A DNA stretch of 64,000 nt from the NCBI GenBank assembly GCA_028023455.1, contig JAQFVV010012976.1, positions 60,001 to 124,000 on the forward strand, written 5' to 3'. The first letter of the stretch is position 1, and each line of letters starts with the position of its first letter. Positions 61,515 to 64,000 of the stretch are shown piece after piece. The notes beneath the pieces were generated by a model. It searched no databases. It saw only the letters and a list, made by a program, of their open reading frames with translations, and was not told the DNA's origin. The DNA is from Epiperipatus broadwayi (Eukaryota > Onychophora > Udeonychophora > Euonychophora > Peripatidae). The position numbers and the translations under genes are program-made.

Positions 61515-62320
61515 CAGTAAGCAAGTATACCACCCAGAATAGCATTAACAAATAACATTTACAAACTTTTACTATGTGGTAAAGCAATTTTGGGCACAAG
61601 GCTTTTATTTTTGTACTTAGTTACAAGTAAATAAACTCTTGTTTAACTTTTATTTGGGTTTGATAATTTCTTTGTTATAAATATGTCAATGCTACTCAGT
61701 TCGTAATGTAAATAATACACCAGGAATACAGCAAAATCAATGCTTCAATATTTGAAGTGTAGTCTATTTAAAATTTTAAGAAATATAGATAGGATAAAAT
61801 ATCGATCAACTTGCATTTTTATTACTTTTCTCTTGATGCAAATGCTTGATGCTGTATTTTTTAATCAGATTAATACCTTTTAATGATTTTCAGGATTGTG
61901 CAACAACACAACCACACACACACAGACACAAAGTACTATTTTTTGTAATGTATATTTTCTTAGCAATACTTTACTTCATGACTAATTTTAGCTTCTTCTT
62001 TTTTCTCAGCAAATTAAATATTTTATACACGTTCATGTTTATTTCATTAGCATTTAAAAATTTTCTATTATGATAATAAAAAAATTGGTGCATATAGTCT
62101 TCTCTCAAGGAATTTTCAGACCAAAAACTGTGCAAGAGCAGTATGTATTCCAATTATAATGGCAGATTTACTGAATAAATTAAGAGGGATTTATTTTCAA
62201 TGCTATAAACTTTAAATATACCATTTTCATTTGACTCAATTATTTGATGTCATGAATTCAATAATATTCCATCACCTGTGTAATTTATAAGTCATGTTTT
62301 TTACTAATGGAATGTTAACG
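61515..62320. other. AT-rich non-coding stretch
   Basis: No supported gene. A short CA-rich tract (ACACACACACAGACACA near 61914-61931) and overlapping random frames are present. An AT tract follows at 62327-62347. Confidence 0.45.
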
Positions 62321-62442
62321 GTTCTTATATATATATATATATATATTGTATCCTCAACTTTCTCTGCGCACTATTTCACTTATTTAACCTCAACAAATTC
62401 TCATTTATTTCAAGTAGCTAGTCAATTAAATTTTATACTAAC

Positions 62443-62540
62443 TTTAGGATCAAATATATCTGGGTGCCAAATTGCAGCTATAAATTGTAATGCCCACCAG
62501 AGATCATCATCATTAGCCATATTTAGGACCATAGAAGATA
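62443..62540 (-). CDS. Candidate internal exon, unknown protein
   Basis: A 98-bp minus-strand segment between an acceptor with a pyrimidine tract (TTACTTTCTCCAG, ending 62541) and a consensus-like donor GTTAGT (62442-62437). The open frame reads VLNMANDDDLWWALQFIAAI then WHPDIFDPK, rich in tryptophan and acidic residues, which is unexpected from random AT-rich DNA. The last codon is complete at the donor. A competing plus-strand frame (62294-62557) crosses an AT microsatellite and is less convincing. The protein is not recognised. Confidence 0.35.
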
Positions 62541-62559
62541 CTGGAGAAAGTAATTAAAT

Positions 62560-63182
62560 TGTCTCTCAAAAAAAAAAATAATAACAATAATATTGATAAA
62601 ACTATTCAATCTATGTGGTCTTAATTTCAAACCTAGCATTAGTCATGCAAATATTTTATGATAAATTTATTATAAAATTCATAATAATGAGACAACTTTC
62701 TTCCACAACTTTATTATAAATATCTGATCTCGAGTGGTAACTACAGAAAATATTATATACATTTCTCATTGATATACGACTGGAAATAAATCAGTAATTG
62801 ATGCAGAGAACTCATAATTTATGTTCATAAAATAAAATTATTATTCAATATAATACAAGATAAAAATTATCATAAATAAATCCTTCCCATTTAATTCCAT
62901 TACTTTATTTTTCATTCTCAGCATCTATTACTTTAAATAGCCACAATTATATAACACGGAAGGTATGTTATGTTCTCTAATCTGAGAATCCCTAATCTTA
63001 TTTCTCTAAACACACATATATCTTTCGATCAACTATCAATTCATGATCACTATTGCAATAATAGTATAATAATTTTATTATAATATGCTACTTGACTTCC
63101 AAACTAGCTCTTAGACGAATAATCGAACTGCTCTTTCTCAAGGTCTAGATCTGTCAAGAGGTGCCCTTATAAGTGATTACAT
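62560..63182. other. AT-rich non-coding stretch
   Basis: Nothing recognised. Confidence 0.45.
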
Positions 63183-64000
63183 TGTAATGGATATGATCCC
63201 AAATATGCTAAGTCAAATTTTAATACAAGTTTACTAGTGGGAATCACTCTAAATACTGAGAGCAGGAAAGGGATTTTATGTCTGCTCCCAATATTCACAT
63301 TACAACGAACCAAAAGACTAAATTTATTAAACTTAACTTAACTATTCCCTATCATTTTATTCTATTATATCTAATCTATTGACCAAATTTTAATTAATAA
63401 TTCTAAATCTATCATATTTTGCCAAAGTAAACTATGGAAGTAGAACATGGACATTAATCATATAAATCGATCAAAAATTACTTATGAAAGTAAAATACGG
63501 ACATAAATCATAAAATTAGATTATGCAAATTGACTATGAAAATAAATTATGTGAAAATGAATAAAAGTGACTTATACAAAAATGAATTGTGTGAATCGAA
63601 TATGGAAACAATATAAAAACCAATACTGTAAATCAATCATGGAAATAAATTATCAATATAAAATGAGTAATTAAATTTAAATATAAACTAATATTACTTT
63701 AAATATACATGCTGGATGTAGATTCTGGAGATATTTGAAACATCAAACACAAGACGCAATGTAATTTTATAACAATAATAAAATTTTATTACATTAACAA
63801 TAATGATGAAAATAAAAATAAAAACACACTTAAATATAATATTGTTGCACTCAAATATATAATTCAGATCTACTACAGACTATGGTTTGAATACATGTTT
63901 AAATTAACTAATTTTCTGAATGACTTATTTATTGTTTTGACCCATTTATTTATCAAAGAAATAAATAATAATAATAATAAACAAACACAAACGCTTACGC
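63183..64000 (-). repeat. Possible TGTAAT unit E4, truncated by window end
   Basis: It starts TGTAATGGATATGATCCC. About 130 bp on it carries CATTACAACG, then GACTAAATTTATTAAAC (63299-63330), similar to the motif shared by E1 to E3. The rest runs out of the window as AT-rich sequence. Confidence 0.3.

Noticed and set aside
62294-62557. Plus-strand 87-codon frame
   Set aside because: Its first third is a translated AT microsatellite, and the minus strand offers a better exon with splice-like ends.

Overview
The window looks like a gene-poor, strongly A+T-rich piece of a large animal nuclear genome. Roughly three bases in four look like A or T, judged by eye. There is no sign of prokaryotic organisation: no operons, no ribosome binding sites, no long ORFs. 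It has AT-dinucleotide and GATA/GACA microsatellites, Penelope-like retroelements, a long-LTR retroelement, tRNA-derived and hammerhead-bearing short elements, and a few isolated exon-sized open frames with splice-like edges. An invertebrate is the best fit, and a lophotrochozoan such as a mollusc is possible, but the sequence alone does not fix the taxon.

Layout. 1-5.7 kb: AT-rich DNA with one exon-like frame (1066-1350, minus), one weak hammerhead-like motif (3852) and an old inverted-repeat element (4243-4412). 5.7-13.8 kb: an AT-rich unit between AT microsatellites, then two direct copies of a 1.5-kb repeat (called R1 here) around a 149-bp tandem repeat. 13.8-20.0 kb: AT-rich non-coding DNA with an inverted-repeat element carrying a hammerhead-like core (18.4 kb). 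20.0-26.4 kb: a compact inverted-repeat/hammerhead element, a long repeat unit beginning TGTA, and a decayed Penelope-like element (23431-26372, minus) with reverse transcriptase, YVDD, GIY-YIG endonuclease and flanking direct repeats. 26.4-32.1 kb: featureless apart from a weak ribozyme-like motif. 32.1-39.2 kb: a hammerhead-bearing S1 element, two GATA blocks separated by another TGTAAC unit, a 63-bp minisatellite and an inverted R1 relative. 39.2-48.2 kb: tandem duplications, two inverted-repeat elements (one a nearly perfect 146-bp palindrome), a second S1 copy, a probable terminal exon (44088-44425, minus) and a second Penelope endonuclease fragment. 49.3-54.9 kb: an inverted-repeat/hammerhead element abutting a 5.4-kb long-LTR retroelement, one LTR of which contains an S1 insertion with a 6-bp target-site duplication. 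57.5-64 kb: further TGTAAT units, a tRNA-Val-like SINE head and possible exons at 61.1-62.5 kb (minus).

The most notable theme is a set of self-cleaving hammerhead ribozyme motifs, on both strands. The S1 family (about 0.3 kb) has the properties expected of an animal retrozyme: a small non-coding mobile unit with one type-I hammerhead with a minimal helix III. Penelope-like retroelements, the usual suspects for mobilising such units, are in the same window but decayed here. A second theme is three compact inverted-repeat elements with a hammerhead-like core near the centre. No complete functional protein-coding gene is visible.
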